DNA of 56,238 bases from an uncultured Planctomycetaceae bacterium (GTDB taxonomy: Bacteria; Planctomycetota; Planctomycetia; Pirellulales; Pirellulaceae): the NCBI GenBank assembly GCA_903863885.1, contig CAIPEB010000684.1, positions 1 through 56,238 of the forward strand, given 5' to 3'. Made by a program: the position numbers and the translations under genes. Positions within the stretch are counted from its first letter, which is position 1; every line of letters begins with the position of its first letter. Positions 34,839 to 42,949 of the stretch are shown here, piece after piece. The notes beneath the pieces are model-generated. The model did no database searches. It saw nothing but the letters and a program-made list of their open reading frames with translations, and was not told where the DNA came from.

Positions 34839-36203
34839 TCAACCGTCGATCTGGTACGGCTTGCGCTGTTCGCGGCGCAGCCATTGACTGGCTTCGGCGT
34901 CGTCCACGAAGAGCTCCTGCTGCGGATCCCATCGCAGTTTCCGGCCAAGCCGAATCGCGATGTTTGCCAGGTGGCAGGTCGAGACCGATCTGTGCTGCGT
35001 GGCGACGTCGGAAATCGGACGGCGGCGAGTCCTGACGCAGTCGAAGAAATTGCCCATGTGATTGACGATCGCATCCAACTTGCCCGCTTTCAGCGTGCGG
35101 GACGCGTTGTCGTCGGAGTAGTAGCCGTAGAGTTTCTCGCGCACTCCGGGATGGAAAGGAAGTTCGGCGGGACTCACGCCATAAGATGCGGCCAAGTCCT
35201 CGACGGGCTTGCCCGCCAACGTCGCGCGATTGACGAAGATGCGGTCCTTGTCTCCCTCGAGCATCAGGCCGTTGCGCCCCTCGGTGTCGATCACCAGGCG
35301 CACTCCGTTGGCGTAACGCATCTCGGCGTGAAAACTGGGTGGCACGTTGTAGCTCAGCGGATTGTCGGGGATCGTCGCCGCATGTCCCTCGATTTCCACG
35401 GGCCCGGAATCCTGAGCCCCGATGGCCCACTGAGCGATATCGATATCTTGGGCCCCCCAGTCGGTCATCTTGCCGCCGGAATACTCGAACCACCAGCGGA
35501 ATGTGTAATGGGTCCGTTCCTCGAGGTAAGGCACGTCGGGTGTCTGGCCCTGCCACAGATCCCAGTTCAGACATCCAGGCACCGGACGGACTGCGAACGG
35601 GCCACCGGTCGGATTCGGCGCTTCGGCTGCGGTGACCGTGTTCAGCTTTCCGAGATATCCGGCCCGCGCAAGCTCCGCGGCCAGCCGGAAACGAGCGTCG
35701 CTGCGCTGCCACGAACCGGTCTGGAGCACCCGTCCCGTTTCCTCAATGACGCGGCGCAGGATCTTCCCTTCATCGATCGTCAGAGTCAGCGGTTTTTCGC
35801 AATAGATATCCAGGCCTGCGCGAGCGGCATCGATCGCGATCTTCGTGTGCCAATGATCGGGAGTCGCGATGAGCACGGCATCGATCTTCTCCTTCTCGAG
35901 CAACTTGCGGTAGTCTTCGTAGATCGCCGGCGTGCTGCCGAAACTCGCCCGGGCCTGCTCGCGAACGTTCCGGTCCACATCTGCGATCGCCACGATGTCA
36001 CCATATGACCGGGCTTTCTCGGTTATCACCGAGCCCTGATAGCGCATGCCGATCGCGGCGATGCGGAACCGGTCGTTTTTTGACTTCGGCGCGCCGGACT
36101 GTTCGGCATCCGCGGTAAAAACATAAGGGGCAGCCAGCCCCGCGGCCGCCGCGCCGACCGCCGCGGAAAGGAATTCACGCCGTTGTGCGCGAAGCGTATT
36201 CAC
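34839..36203 (-). CDS. Gfo/Idh/MocA family oxidoreductase (Tat-exported)
   Basis: 454 residues from GTG 36203, chosen because GAGGAGAG lies 7 nt upstream and the product then begins VNTLRAQRREFLSAAVGAAAAGLA, a Tat leader. NAD(P) Rossmann domain: FRIAAIGMRYQGSV (degenerate glycine motif), ATPDHWHTKIAIDAARAGLDIYCEKPLTLT with the invariant EKP, and the C-terminal Gfo/Idh fold with WWFEYSGGKMTDWGAQDIDIA. Members oxidise or reduce sugars with bound nicotinamide cofactor; the exported forms are frequent in Planctomycetes. It is the last gene of the minus-strand run with the three hydrolase-like genes. Confidence 0.9.
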   Translation of the reverse strand: MNTLRAQRREFLSAAVGAAAAGLAAPYVFTADAEQSGAPKSKNDRFRIAAIGMRYQGSVITEKARSYGDIVAIADVDRNVREQARASFGSTPAIYEDYRKLLEKEKIDAVLIATPDHWHTKIAIDAARAGLDIYCEKPLTLTIDEGKILRRVIEETGRVLQTGSWQRSDARFRLAAELARAGYLGKLNTVTAAEAPNPTGGPFAVRPVPGCLNWDLWQGQTPDVPYLEERTHYTFRWWFEYSGGKMTDWGAQDIDIAQWAIGAQDSGPVEIEGHAATIPDNPLSYNVPPSFHAEMRYANGVRLVIDTEGRNGLMLEGDKDRIFVNRATLAGKPVEDLAASYGVSPAELPFHPGVREKLYGYYSDDNASRTLKAGKLDAIVNHMGNFFDCVRTRRRPISDVATQHRSVSTCHLANIAIRLGRKLRWDPQQELFVDDAEASQWLRREQRKPYQIDG

Positions 36204-36319
36204 GTCATCTCTCCTCGCTCGAACAACCGGTTGTGCGAACCGTTGCAACAGTTTCTTGTCGTACCGGATCTGCGCTGCTGCAACATTGCGGCGATTTGCG
36301 GGCATAAATCACCATGCCG

Positions 36320-38068
36320 TCACTGCGACGCAGCCGGCGGAAAAACCTCTCGCACCGCTTCGAGATATTTCATGCCATGAACCGTATCCGGTTCGAGATA
36401 GCTGCCCTCGGTCCATTCGTTCCAGCAGTTGATGTTCAGGATGCGTGGTCCGTCGGGTTTGGAGAGCAACCGTTTCTTCGTCATTTCCAGAGCTTTCTTG
36501 AAACGCTCGGGTGTATTGCCGCTGATGGTATTAGTGAACGGGTAACCGAAGTTGCCGAACTCGTCGTCCTGATTGGCGCGGGGACTCGAGTCCCAGCCCA
36601 TCGTGACGTTCGGGAAATACGGCACGTCGAATTGCCGCTCTGCGTGGAGCCAGTATCCGAAATACTCGTCGCGCACGGCGTTGTAGTCGGTCTTTAGATT
36701 CGGCAGCGGGACGTGGTGGATCCAAACGTACGACGTGACCGAATCGAATCCGAGGTCCTTGACGAGCTTCGTCGCATCGGCCGGAACCTTCTCGCGGGGC
36801 AGGATGGGTCGGCCCCAGACGACTGCATTGAGGTGCAGGCCCGGCAGGCCGGCAGCGACCGCCTTTGCGCGGAAGTTGTCGAGCGCTGCCCGGGTCGCCT
36901 CCACGCTGCCGAAACTGGCAAGCAGCGACGTGAGGTCGTAATACGAGAAATAGGGCCGCCCATCGATGCGCCAGTACGATGGATGCTGGAAGTATTTGCC
37001 GATCAGATGGTCGCAGACCTTGTCGAAGGTTTCGGGCGTCACCGTGCCGGGATACAAGACCTTCTGCGGTGTGCCCCGCTTGTAGGGATGGATCTCCAGC
37101 CAATCGTGGTTGGCCCACATGAAAGAAAACTTGATGCGCGAGTTGTTCTCCGCCTTCAGGAACCCGCGGTCGATCGGCAGGTCGAGGAACGGGCCGTCGT
37201 TGTAGTAGTACCAGTCGAAGATGAACGCATCGATTCCATTGTCCGCTGCGGCGGAGATTTTCCGGGCCATGACTTTCGGGTCCGACTCATCGGCGTATCC
37301 CCACAACGGCACCTTGGGCTGCTCGTGGCCGGGAAACCGGGGACGAGCCGCTTTTACCAGTTCCCATTCCGACCAGTCTTTGCCTTTGTTCTTCGTGTTG
37401 CGCGGATCGCCAGGATGGTAGTTTCCGAAATAATAGCTGGCCACCGTGATGCGTTTTTCCGGTGTGGCCGGAGGTTGCGGCGCGTTGAGCGCTGCGTCCT
37501 CCGGGACCTTGGCAACGATGCGGACATTATCGAGGCCCGGGGTCGCCTTGATCGCTTGGAACGAAATGACGATCGCGGCGCCGGCGGGGACATTCGGCGC
37601 AACGAGCGTCTGTCCGGCCCCGGCCGAAAAATCATCGCAGGCCAGATGCACGAAGTTTGCATCCATAATCGACGCGCGTAGAACCGTGTCCTTGGTCCAG
37701 GGTTCGGATACGTCGAATGTCAGCACGACATCGGACACTTTGTCGATTGTGCCGACGTTCTGCCGGAGGAAACCCAACTGAGACGGATTGCATGTCGGCG
37801 GGGTAGGTCCGCTCTTGGAATTCGCCGCGTAGGAATTGGCTGAACCGCTCCAGCCCGCGGGCAGACCCGAGAGCCAGCCATCATTGCCCTGTGTCAGGCC
37901 GCTTAAATCGCTGAAGTCACCGTTGACGACGTTCAGTTTCGACTGCGAATAGGCCGGGACTGCCAACGTCGTGGCCGCCGCGATTGCCAGCAAGGTCTGA
38001 ATGCATCCCGCAAAAAGGGGTTTGTGTCTCCGGGTGACCGTCTGTCGGAGGTTAGATGTCTGGTGCAT
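36320..38068 (-). CDS. WbsX/GH99-like glycoside-active protein
   Basis: 582 residues. A signal peptide (LFAGCIQTLLAIAAATTLAVPAYSQ) is followed by an N-terminal beta domain of about 160 residues (VVNGDFSDLSGL...) resembling a carbohydrate-binding module. The TIM-barrel domain then runs from about residue 205 (ITVASYYFGNYHPGDPRN) with ADNGIDAFIFDWYYY and the conserved NCWNEWTEGSYLEPD near the C-terminus, the signature of the WbsX/GH99-like group. It probably cleaves alpha-mannose- or rhamnose-type linkages outside the cytoplasm. 17 nt separate it from the upstream serine hydrolase gene. Confidence 0.85.
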   Translation of the reverse strand: MHQTSNLRQTVTRRHKPLFAGCIQTLLAIAAATTLAVPAYSQSKLNVVNGDFSDLSGLTQGNDGWLSGLPAGWSGSANSYAANSKSGPTPPTCNPSQLGFLRQNVGTIDKVSDVVLTFDVSEPWTKDTVLRASIMDANFVHLACDDFSAGAGQTLVAPNVPAGAAIVISFQAIKATPGLDNVRIVAKVPEDAALNAPQPPATPEKRITVASYYFGNYHPGDPRNTKNKGKDWSEWELVKAARPRFPGHEQPKVPLWGYADESDPKVMARKISAAADNGIDAFIFDWYYYNDGPFLDLPIDRGFLKAENNSRIKFSFMWANHDWLEIHPYKRGTPQKVLYPGTVTPETFDKVCDHLIGKYFQHPSYWRIDGRPYFSYYDLTSLLASFGSVEATRAALDNFRAKAVAAGLPGLHLNAVVWGRPILPREKVPADATKLVKDLGFDSVTSYVWIHHVPLPNLKTDYNAVRDEYFGYWLHAERQFDVPYFPNVTMGWDSSPRANQDDEFGNFGYPFTNTISGNTPERFKKALEMTKKRLLSKPDGPRILNINCWNEWTEGSYLEPDTVHGMKYLEAVREVFPPAASQ

Positions 38069-38085
38069 GCTGAGCTTATTCCTCG

Positions 38086-39267
38086 TTACTTGTACAAATT
38101 GGGACCGGTGATCAGATTCGCCGGGAATGCGAAATTGCCCGAGGTGCCCACGTCGACGCCAAAGGGAAACCCGCCGGTGTTCGTCTTGGCGATGGCGACG
38201 AGGGTACGCGTATCTCCGGCGACAACATGTATATCAAGACCGGCATGGCCCTGCAGCCAGTCGGCGCCGACCAGCTGCCGGTTGCGCCAGCGGCCTCGTG
38301 TGGCGACGAGCAGGCCGAATCGAGCCAGATCCTCGCTCGAGATGACGAACCAGCCCGGCGCGCCTCGCACAACATGTCCGTTGATTTCATAGGGCGGGTC
38401 AATGTATTCGCCATAGCCCGGGAATGCGGGATAGAAGTCCCGGGTGTCGTGGACCGTTTTGCCCGCGAGCCAGTCCCAGCGATCGGCCGGGATTCCCAGC
38501 GGCGAGAATAATTCGTCCTGCAGAACTTGCTTAAGGTCTTTATCCCACAGCGCGGTGAGCGCCTGTCCGAGCCGCCAGTAACCGCCGCTGGAATAGTGCG
38601 TGATCTTCCCCGGTTCGCCGTGTGCATAGTTGTCGAACAGAGGATCTCTCGTCGTCGCTGCCCAAGGCGGAATCTCTTTGTGAAACTCGGTTCCGTTGCG
38701 CCAATGATACCCGCTCTCGAGCACGAATCCGCCCCGATGATTGATCAACTGGCGCCACGTAAGCGCGGCTTGATGACCCGTGTCGAGATACTTGTGCGGA
38801 TGCGAGAGTTGGCCGCGTCCCGTCCAGGTCTGGCAGATCGGTTCGTCGAGTTTCAGGCGACCCCGTTCTGCGGAAATGCCGATCAGCGCACGCGTGATGC
38901 ACTTGCCTAATGAGGCCGACTGCGTCTTGAAGGACGGATCGCCCCAGGACTGGACGAGGCAGCCTCCGCGGGTGAGGACCGCTCCCCACTGCGATTGGTC
39001 CGGCTTGGTGCCGCCCCAGCCTTTCGGGCCGATCTTTGCAGCGGCCAGCAGTTTTTCGTACTCGGCGCGGTTGATGCCCGCCTCTTCCAGCGTAATGCGC
39101 TTCCACTGCTCGCCGGGAAATGTGAGCCAGTCAGGCAGCGGAGCATCGCCCGGCTGCTCAGCCTGCGAATTCACCGACTTGATGCACGCCGCCGCCAGCG
39201 CACAGGACCCGATGCCCCGCAGCGCCGCGCGGCGATTCATCGTGTGCCGAGGCTGAAGTTGCGTCAT
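38086..39267 (-). CDS. Serine hydrolase, beta-lactamase/penicillin-binding-like (Tat-exported)
   Basis: 393 residues. MNRRAALRGIGSCALAAACIKSV (M10) forms a Tat-type leader; ATG 39267 is kept as start because AAGGG precedes it. Class C beta-lactamase-like fold: SxxK in SASLGKCITRALIG, the second motif as YSSGGYWRLG (in place of YxN), and the C-terminal PGWFVISSEDLARFGLLV. These proteins act as esterases or D-amidases; with neighbours acting on glycans, a carbohydrate esterase is possible. It follows the TIM-barrel gene by 7 nt. Confidence 0.86.
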   Translation of the reverse strand: MTQLQPRHTMNRRAALRGIGSCALAAACIKSVNSQAEQPGDAPLPDWLTFPGEQWKRITLEEAGINRAEYEKLLAAAKIGPKGWGGTKPDQSQWGAVLTRGGCLVQSWGDPSFKTQSASLGKCITRALIGISAERGRLKLDEPICQTWTGRGQLSHPHKYLDTGHQAALTWRQLINHRGGFVLESGYHWRNGTEFHKEIPPWAATTRDPLFDNYAHGEPGKITHYSSGGYWRLGQALTALWDKDLKQVLQDELFSPLGIPADRWDWLAGKTVHDTRDFYPAFPGYGEYIDPPYEINGHVVRGAPGWFVISSEDLARFGLLVATRGRWRNRQLVGADWLQGHAGLDIHVVAGDTRTLVAIAKTNTGGFPFGVDVGTSGNFAFPANLITGPNLYK

Positions 39268-39274
39268 GGTCGGT

Positions 39275-41401
39275 TCACCCTTTCGCGGTGAGCAGGCTTA
39301 CGCTCCATGGCCTGATGGCGGGGAGACGAACTCGCGGCGTCTGCGAATCCGCCGCCGTGGACGGATCGAGCGTCTGCGAGTTGCCATCCATCGTAGTCCA
39401 GCGGTATTCGGAATACTTCCTTGCGAGATTCAAAACCGGCTCTGCGACGGGATCGAGCGAAGCGTTGAGCAGCACGCAGGCCAAACGATCCGGCGACGGT
39501 TCTCGTACCCAGAGGTGAGTTCGCGCGAAGGAGTCCATCCAGGCGGGCAGGCGACTGTTGCTGAGCCACGCACAGACGGATTTCATCTGCGAGGATTTTC
39601 CGAGGTGATGCATCATCGACCACGGAAAATAGCCCATCACGGCAACTCGACCGCCAAGTTCATTCGTGAACGCGGTCATCGAGATTCCGAGATCGTGCCC
39701 AACGTAGTCGATCATGCGGGCCAGTGTCTCAATGCTCGGGGATGTCGGCTCCAAGGCCTGCGCAGTTTCGTGCCAGAACGACTGTCGGCAGTCGCGTGAC
39801 CAGCCGGCATATCGCCCGTTGAGCGGATGGTCGGACAGGACTTCGATCGCGTCTCGAGGCCGTTCCGGGCCGGGTTTGACGCCGGTCCAACCAGAGAGGC
39901 CAAGCTGGTCCAAAAAGTGCCACGCGGCAACATCCATCAGAACGCCGCCGGAGAATATCTTCTGCAATTCGTCGCGGCTGAATGTGAACAGGCTTGGGCC
40001 GCACAGAGCGGTGACTACGGATTTCTGCGGTCCGTAACAGACCGGTATGCCGATTTCGCCGAGCACATAGGCACGCTGCATGTTGCCGATCGCATCCGAT
40101 CCGCCTTGCGGCCAGGCGCCTCCGAGACTGTTTGCCGCAAAGATGTCCTTGTTCCAGGCCGGCCAGACTCCCGCGAGCGGGTGCCGCCCGAGTTCATCGC
40201 GCAGCGCCTGGTAGAACGGCTTCATCTGCGCGATGCGGCGCAGCATCATTTCATATTCATCGAGCGGATCGGGGCGTTGCGACAATACATTGAATGCTGT
40301 TCCCGTTGTTCCTGCGGCCATGTGTGCCGCGGCCTCGATGACCGTCGCTTCGACGCTCTTGCGCAACCGATCGTAGGGAAAGTTCTCGATCTCGGACTGG
40401 ATCACCCGCACTTCGGGCGGCAGTTGAGAAACCTGACGGCCGACGTCGTGCGCTTTTCCGACCAGTCCTGTCAGGGATTCGTCGGAATAGAACCCTCCGC
40501 CCGGCCGCCAACGCACCTCGCTTTTTGCCGGTCCGGCGAGCGTCTTGGCCCATGCGGCGAAATCATAGCCTTCGTAGAACCGGTCGCCAGTCATGAATCC
40601 CAGCGTCAGGCCCGGCTTGGCCTTGTGAACCGCCCGTTCGATGACCTCGAACAGATGGTTGATCGCGGCGCGGTTGTGATCGAGCCATTGCTTTCGCAAG
40701 GCAAGTCGCTCGTCGCGCGTGCCCGTGTCGAACGCCGCGACCAGCGTCTCGCGCGTGAACGGCCGGCCAGTCTGCTGAGAGAAACGTTGCACACACGCGG
40801 GACAGAAACATGTGCTGCCGATCGGCATATGTCCCATCAATCGCACATCGTCGTCGATCCACAAGAAGTCCGGGCTTGTCTCGGCCAGAGCGGTGTAAAC
40901 TTTGTCGACGTAGTCCAGCAATCCGTCGCTCGCCGGGCAATAACTTCCGCGTGAGACGGCCCCTTGCGGGTCCATGACTCGCTGCCACGGTTCGTCGAGC
41001 GAGCCCTCGAGATTCTCCTCGTGATGTCCCATCGTGGAGAGCAGGTTGATGCCCGCCGCCATGCCTCGCTCGCGCACTCGCGGCATCCGCTCGGCGAGCA
41101 GCGCGGCTCGGCGCCGGATCTCGTCGAGCGGCAGCGGCGGATGCGTCCCGGAAGTGAAGAACGCGATTTCATCCGCGGTGCCCGGGCACTTGTCAAAAAA
41201 GTCCAGCAGCGCGGCGAATCGATCGTTCGGCATCCACTGTTCGGTGCCGACTCGAAAGGCCACCAGACCATTGGCCGCGGCGTGTCTTTCCGAGGCAGCA
41301 ATCCCAGTGGCGGCAGGCCACGTAATCAATCCGAGGCCCCCAACGCCAACTGCCGTAGTGCGAATAAAATCACGGCGATGAATTTCCGACCGCGGCTTCA
41401 T
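39275..41401 (-). CDS. Tat-exported TIM-barrel hydrolase-like protein, family unassigned
   Basis: 708 residues with a Tat leader (HRRDFIRTTAVGVGGLGLITWPA). The catalytic-domain-like part carries FLWIDDDVRLMGHM (about residues 187-200), then CFCPACVQRFSQQTGR, a CxC-x2-C block seen in several uncharacterised beta-galactosidase-like TIM barrels. RVIQSEIENFPYDRL and a C-terminal beta-sandwich follow. Two adjacent acidic clusters could hold catalytic carboxylates, but the GH family cannot be named. First gene of the four-gene minus-strand run. Alternative: a non-enzymatic polysaccharide-binding relative. Confidence 0.7.
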   Translation of the reverse strand: MKPRSEIHRRDFIRTTAVGVGGLGLITWPAATGIAASERHAAANGLVAFRVGTEQWMPNDRFAALLDFFDKCPGTADEIAFFTSGTHPPLPLDEIRRRAALLAERMPRVRERGMAAGINLLSTMGHHEENLEGSLDEPWQRVMDPQGAVSRGSYCPASDGLLDYVDKVYTALAETSPDFLWIDDDVRLMGHMPIGSTCFCPACVQRFSQQTGRPFTRETLVAAFDTGTRDERLALRKQWLDHNRAAINHLFEVIERAVHKAKPGLTLGFMTGDRFYEGYDFAAWAKTLAGPAKSEVRWRPGGGFYSDESLTGLVGKAHDVGRQVSQLPPEVRVIQSEIENFPYDRLRKSVEATVIEAAAHMAAGTTGTAFNVLSQRPDPLDEYEMMLRRIAQMKPFYQALRDELGRHPLAGVWPAWNKDIFAANSLGGAWPQGGSDAIGNMQRAYVLGEIGIPVCYGPQKSVVTALCGPSLFTFSRDELQKIFSGGVLMDVAAWHFLDQLGLSGWTGVKPGPERPRDAIEVLSDHPLNGRYAGWSRDCRQSFWHETAQALEPTSPSIETLARMIDYVGHDLGISMTAFTNELGGRVAVMGYFPWSMMHHLGKSSQMKSVCAWLSNSRLPAWMDSFARTHLWVREPSPDRLACVLLNASLDPVAEPVLNLARKYSEYRWTTMDGNSQTLDPSTAADSQTPRVRLPAIRPWSVSLLTAKG

Positions 41402-41742
41402 AATCGTTGTCCTCCCACGTGCGGATGCTGCCGACCCACAGTGAGTATATCGTGATCGGGATCGCCTCAGCGATCAGGGGCAGGCGATTGGGCGGAGTTC
41501 GCCATCCGTGTTTGGTCCGTGCCCATCCGTGGCCTCCCCTCTGCTAGCGTGACTGCAATCCTCACCAAGAAATCGCAATTGCCCCAGGTTGCGTCGTTTT
41601 CTAGAATTCCTCGCCGCTCAAGGTGCGCGCAGGTTGGATGTCTTGCGCGACGAATCGGGCGGTGCTATTCAGCTTTTCTCACTCAGCACGTTTGCTCACA
41701 CAGCATTGTTCATGCACTTGAATTGCAGGGAGGGGCACGAGA
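41402..41742. other. Intergenic region between divergent TIM-barrel and SYLF genes
   Basis: 341 bases. It must carry the promoter of the four-gene minus-strand run and that of the SYLF gene, which has a strong GGGAGGGG before its ATG. No convincing hexamer pair, hairpin or small gene is seen. Confidence 0.4.
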
Positions 41743-42804
41743 ATGAAATACCATCGGACGGGCGCGAGGCTTTTTCTTTGTGTGACGGCACTGCTGATGT
41801 GCCGCACCGTTTGTGCACAAACGCCGGAAGATGTCATCGTTGATTCGGCGAATACGGTCTTTCGCGAGACCATGATGCTGCCGGCCGAGAACATTCCGCA
41901 GAAACTACTGCGCGAAGCATGCGGGATCGCGATCATTCCCAACACGATCAAAGGCGGTTTCGTGCTGGGAGTGCGTCATGGCCGCGGCGTGATTATCGGC
42001 CGCGATGGCAATAACAACTGGCAGCCGCCCAGTTTCGTATCGATGACCGGAGGCAGTGTCGGCTGGCAGGTCGGCGTGCAGGCCACGGACGTCATTCTCG
42101 TTTTCCGCACTCGCAAGAGCATGGAAAGTCTGTTTCGCAACAAACTGACGCTCGGCGCAGACGCGGCGGTCGCGGCCGGACCGGCCGGTCGCCAGGCTTC
42201 CGCAGCCACGGACCTCGCTCTCCAGGCCGAAATCCTGTCCTATTCGCGCAGCCGCGGTTTGTTCGTTGGTGTGGCATTGGACGGCGCGGTGATGAAGATG
42301 GATGCCGCCGCCACGAACCAGTATTACGGAGGTGCGGCTCCGAATCCGGCGGCCCTTCCGGCGTCAACGGTGAATCTGCTCGCAACGCTCAACCAATTTG
42401 CGCGTGCGGACGGTTCTCCGCCGACCGCCCCGGAATCGCCTGCGCCGCAGTTGCCCGTCCCGATGGCGGCGAATCCTGCCAACCCGCAGGCCCTGACTCC
42501 GGAAGTGATTCGGCAACAGGTTGTCGACGCCAACCGCGCGATGAATGCACTCGTTGACGTTCAGTGGAGGCAATACCTCGCGCTGCCTCCCGAAATGAAC
42601 ACTCCCGGACAACCCGTGACCTACCAGACGCTTGTCGATACGCTCGCACGCTATGACAAGGTCGCGGCCGATCCGAATTACACGGCGCTGACGCAGCGTC
42701 AGGAATTCGTCAACGCGCGGCGTCTGCTGCAGCAATACACGTCGATGCTGACCACCAGCGCGAACGTGCAGCTTTCGCTTCCCAAGCCGCCGGGCTCTCC
42801 GTAG
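41743..42804 (+). CDS. SYLF (Ysc84/DUF500) lipid-binding domain protein
   Basis: 353 residues: signal peptide ending CRTVCAQ, then a SYLF domain at about residues 30-190 (AENIPQKLLREACGIAIIPNTIKGGFVLGVRHGRGVII; FRTRKSMESLFRNKLTLGADAAVAAGPAGR; SRSRGLFVGVALDGAVM). A Pro/Ala-rich linker and a C-terminal helical region follow. In eukaryotes the domain binds phosphoinositides; the bacterial role, outside the cytoplasm, is unknown. It is monocistronic with a large hairpin downstream. Confidence 0.9.
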   Translation: MKYHRTGARLFLCVTALLMCRTVCAQTPEDVIVDSANTVFRETMMLPAENIPQKLLREACGIAIIPNTIKGGFVLGVRHGRGVIIGRDGNNNWQPPSFVSMTGGSVGWQVGVQATDVILVFRTRKSMESLFRNKLTLGADAAVAAGPAGRQASAATDLALQAEILSYSRSRGLFVGVALDGAVMKMDAAATNQYYGGAAPNPAALPASTVNLLATLNQFARADGSPPTAPESPAPQLPVPMAANPANPQALTPEVIRQQVVDANRAMNALVDVQWRQYLALPPEMNTPGQPVTYQTLVDTLARYDKVAADPNYTALTQRQEFVNARRLLQQYTSMLTTSANVQLSLPKPPGSP

Positions 42805-42855
42805 ACTCCCTGATCGGCCGTCTCGCAGACCGGGATTCAAATCAGGCACCAAGCA

Positions 42856-42906
42856 CGGCGCGAAACGCTGCGCGATCTACGATCGTTCGCAGCGGAATTC
42901 GCGCCG
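42856..42906 (+). terminator. Long nested hairpin between convergent SYLF and GH78 genes
   Basis: CGGCGCGAA (42856-42864) pairs with TTCGCGCCG (42898-42906), CGCTGCG (42866-42872) with CGCAGCG (42888-42894), and CGATC (42873-42877) with GATCG (42881-42885) around a TAC loop: 21 paired positions with small bulges. A T/C-rich tract (TTCTCTTTT) follows on the plus strand. It may be a terminator for the SYLF gene or a bidirectional structure. Confidence 0.7.
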
Positions 42907-42949
42907 TTCTCTTTTCCCATTTCGTTCCGCGATCCGCATTCCGCTGCAC

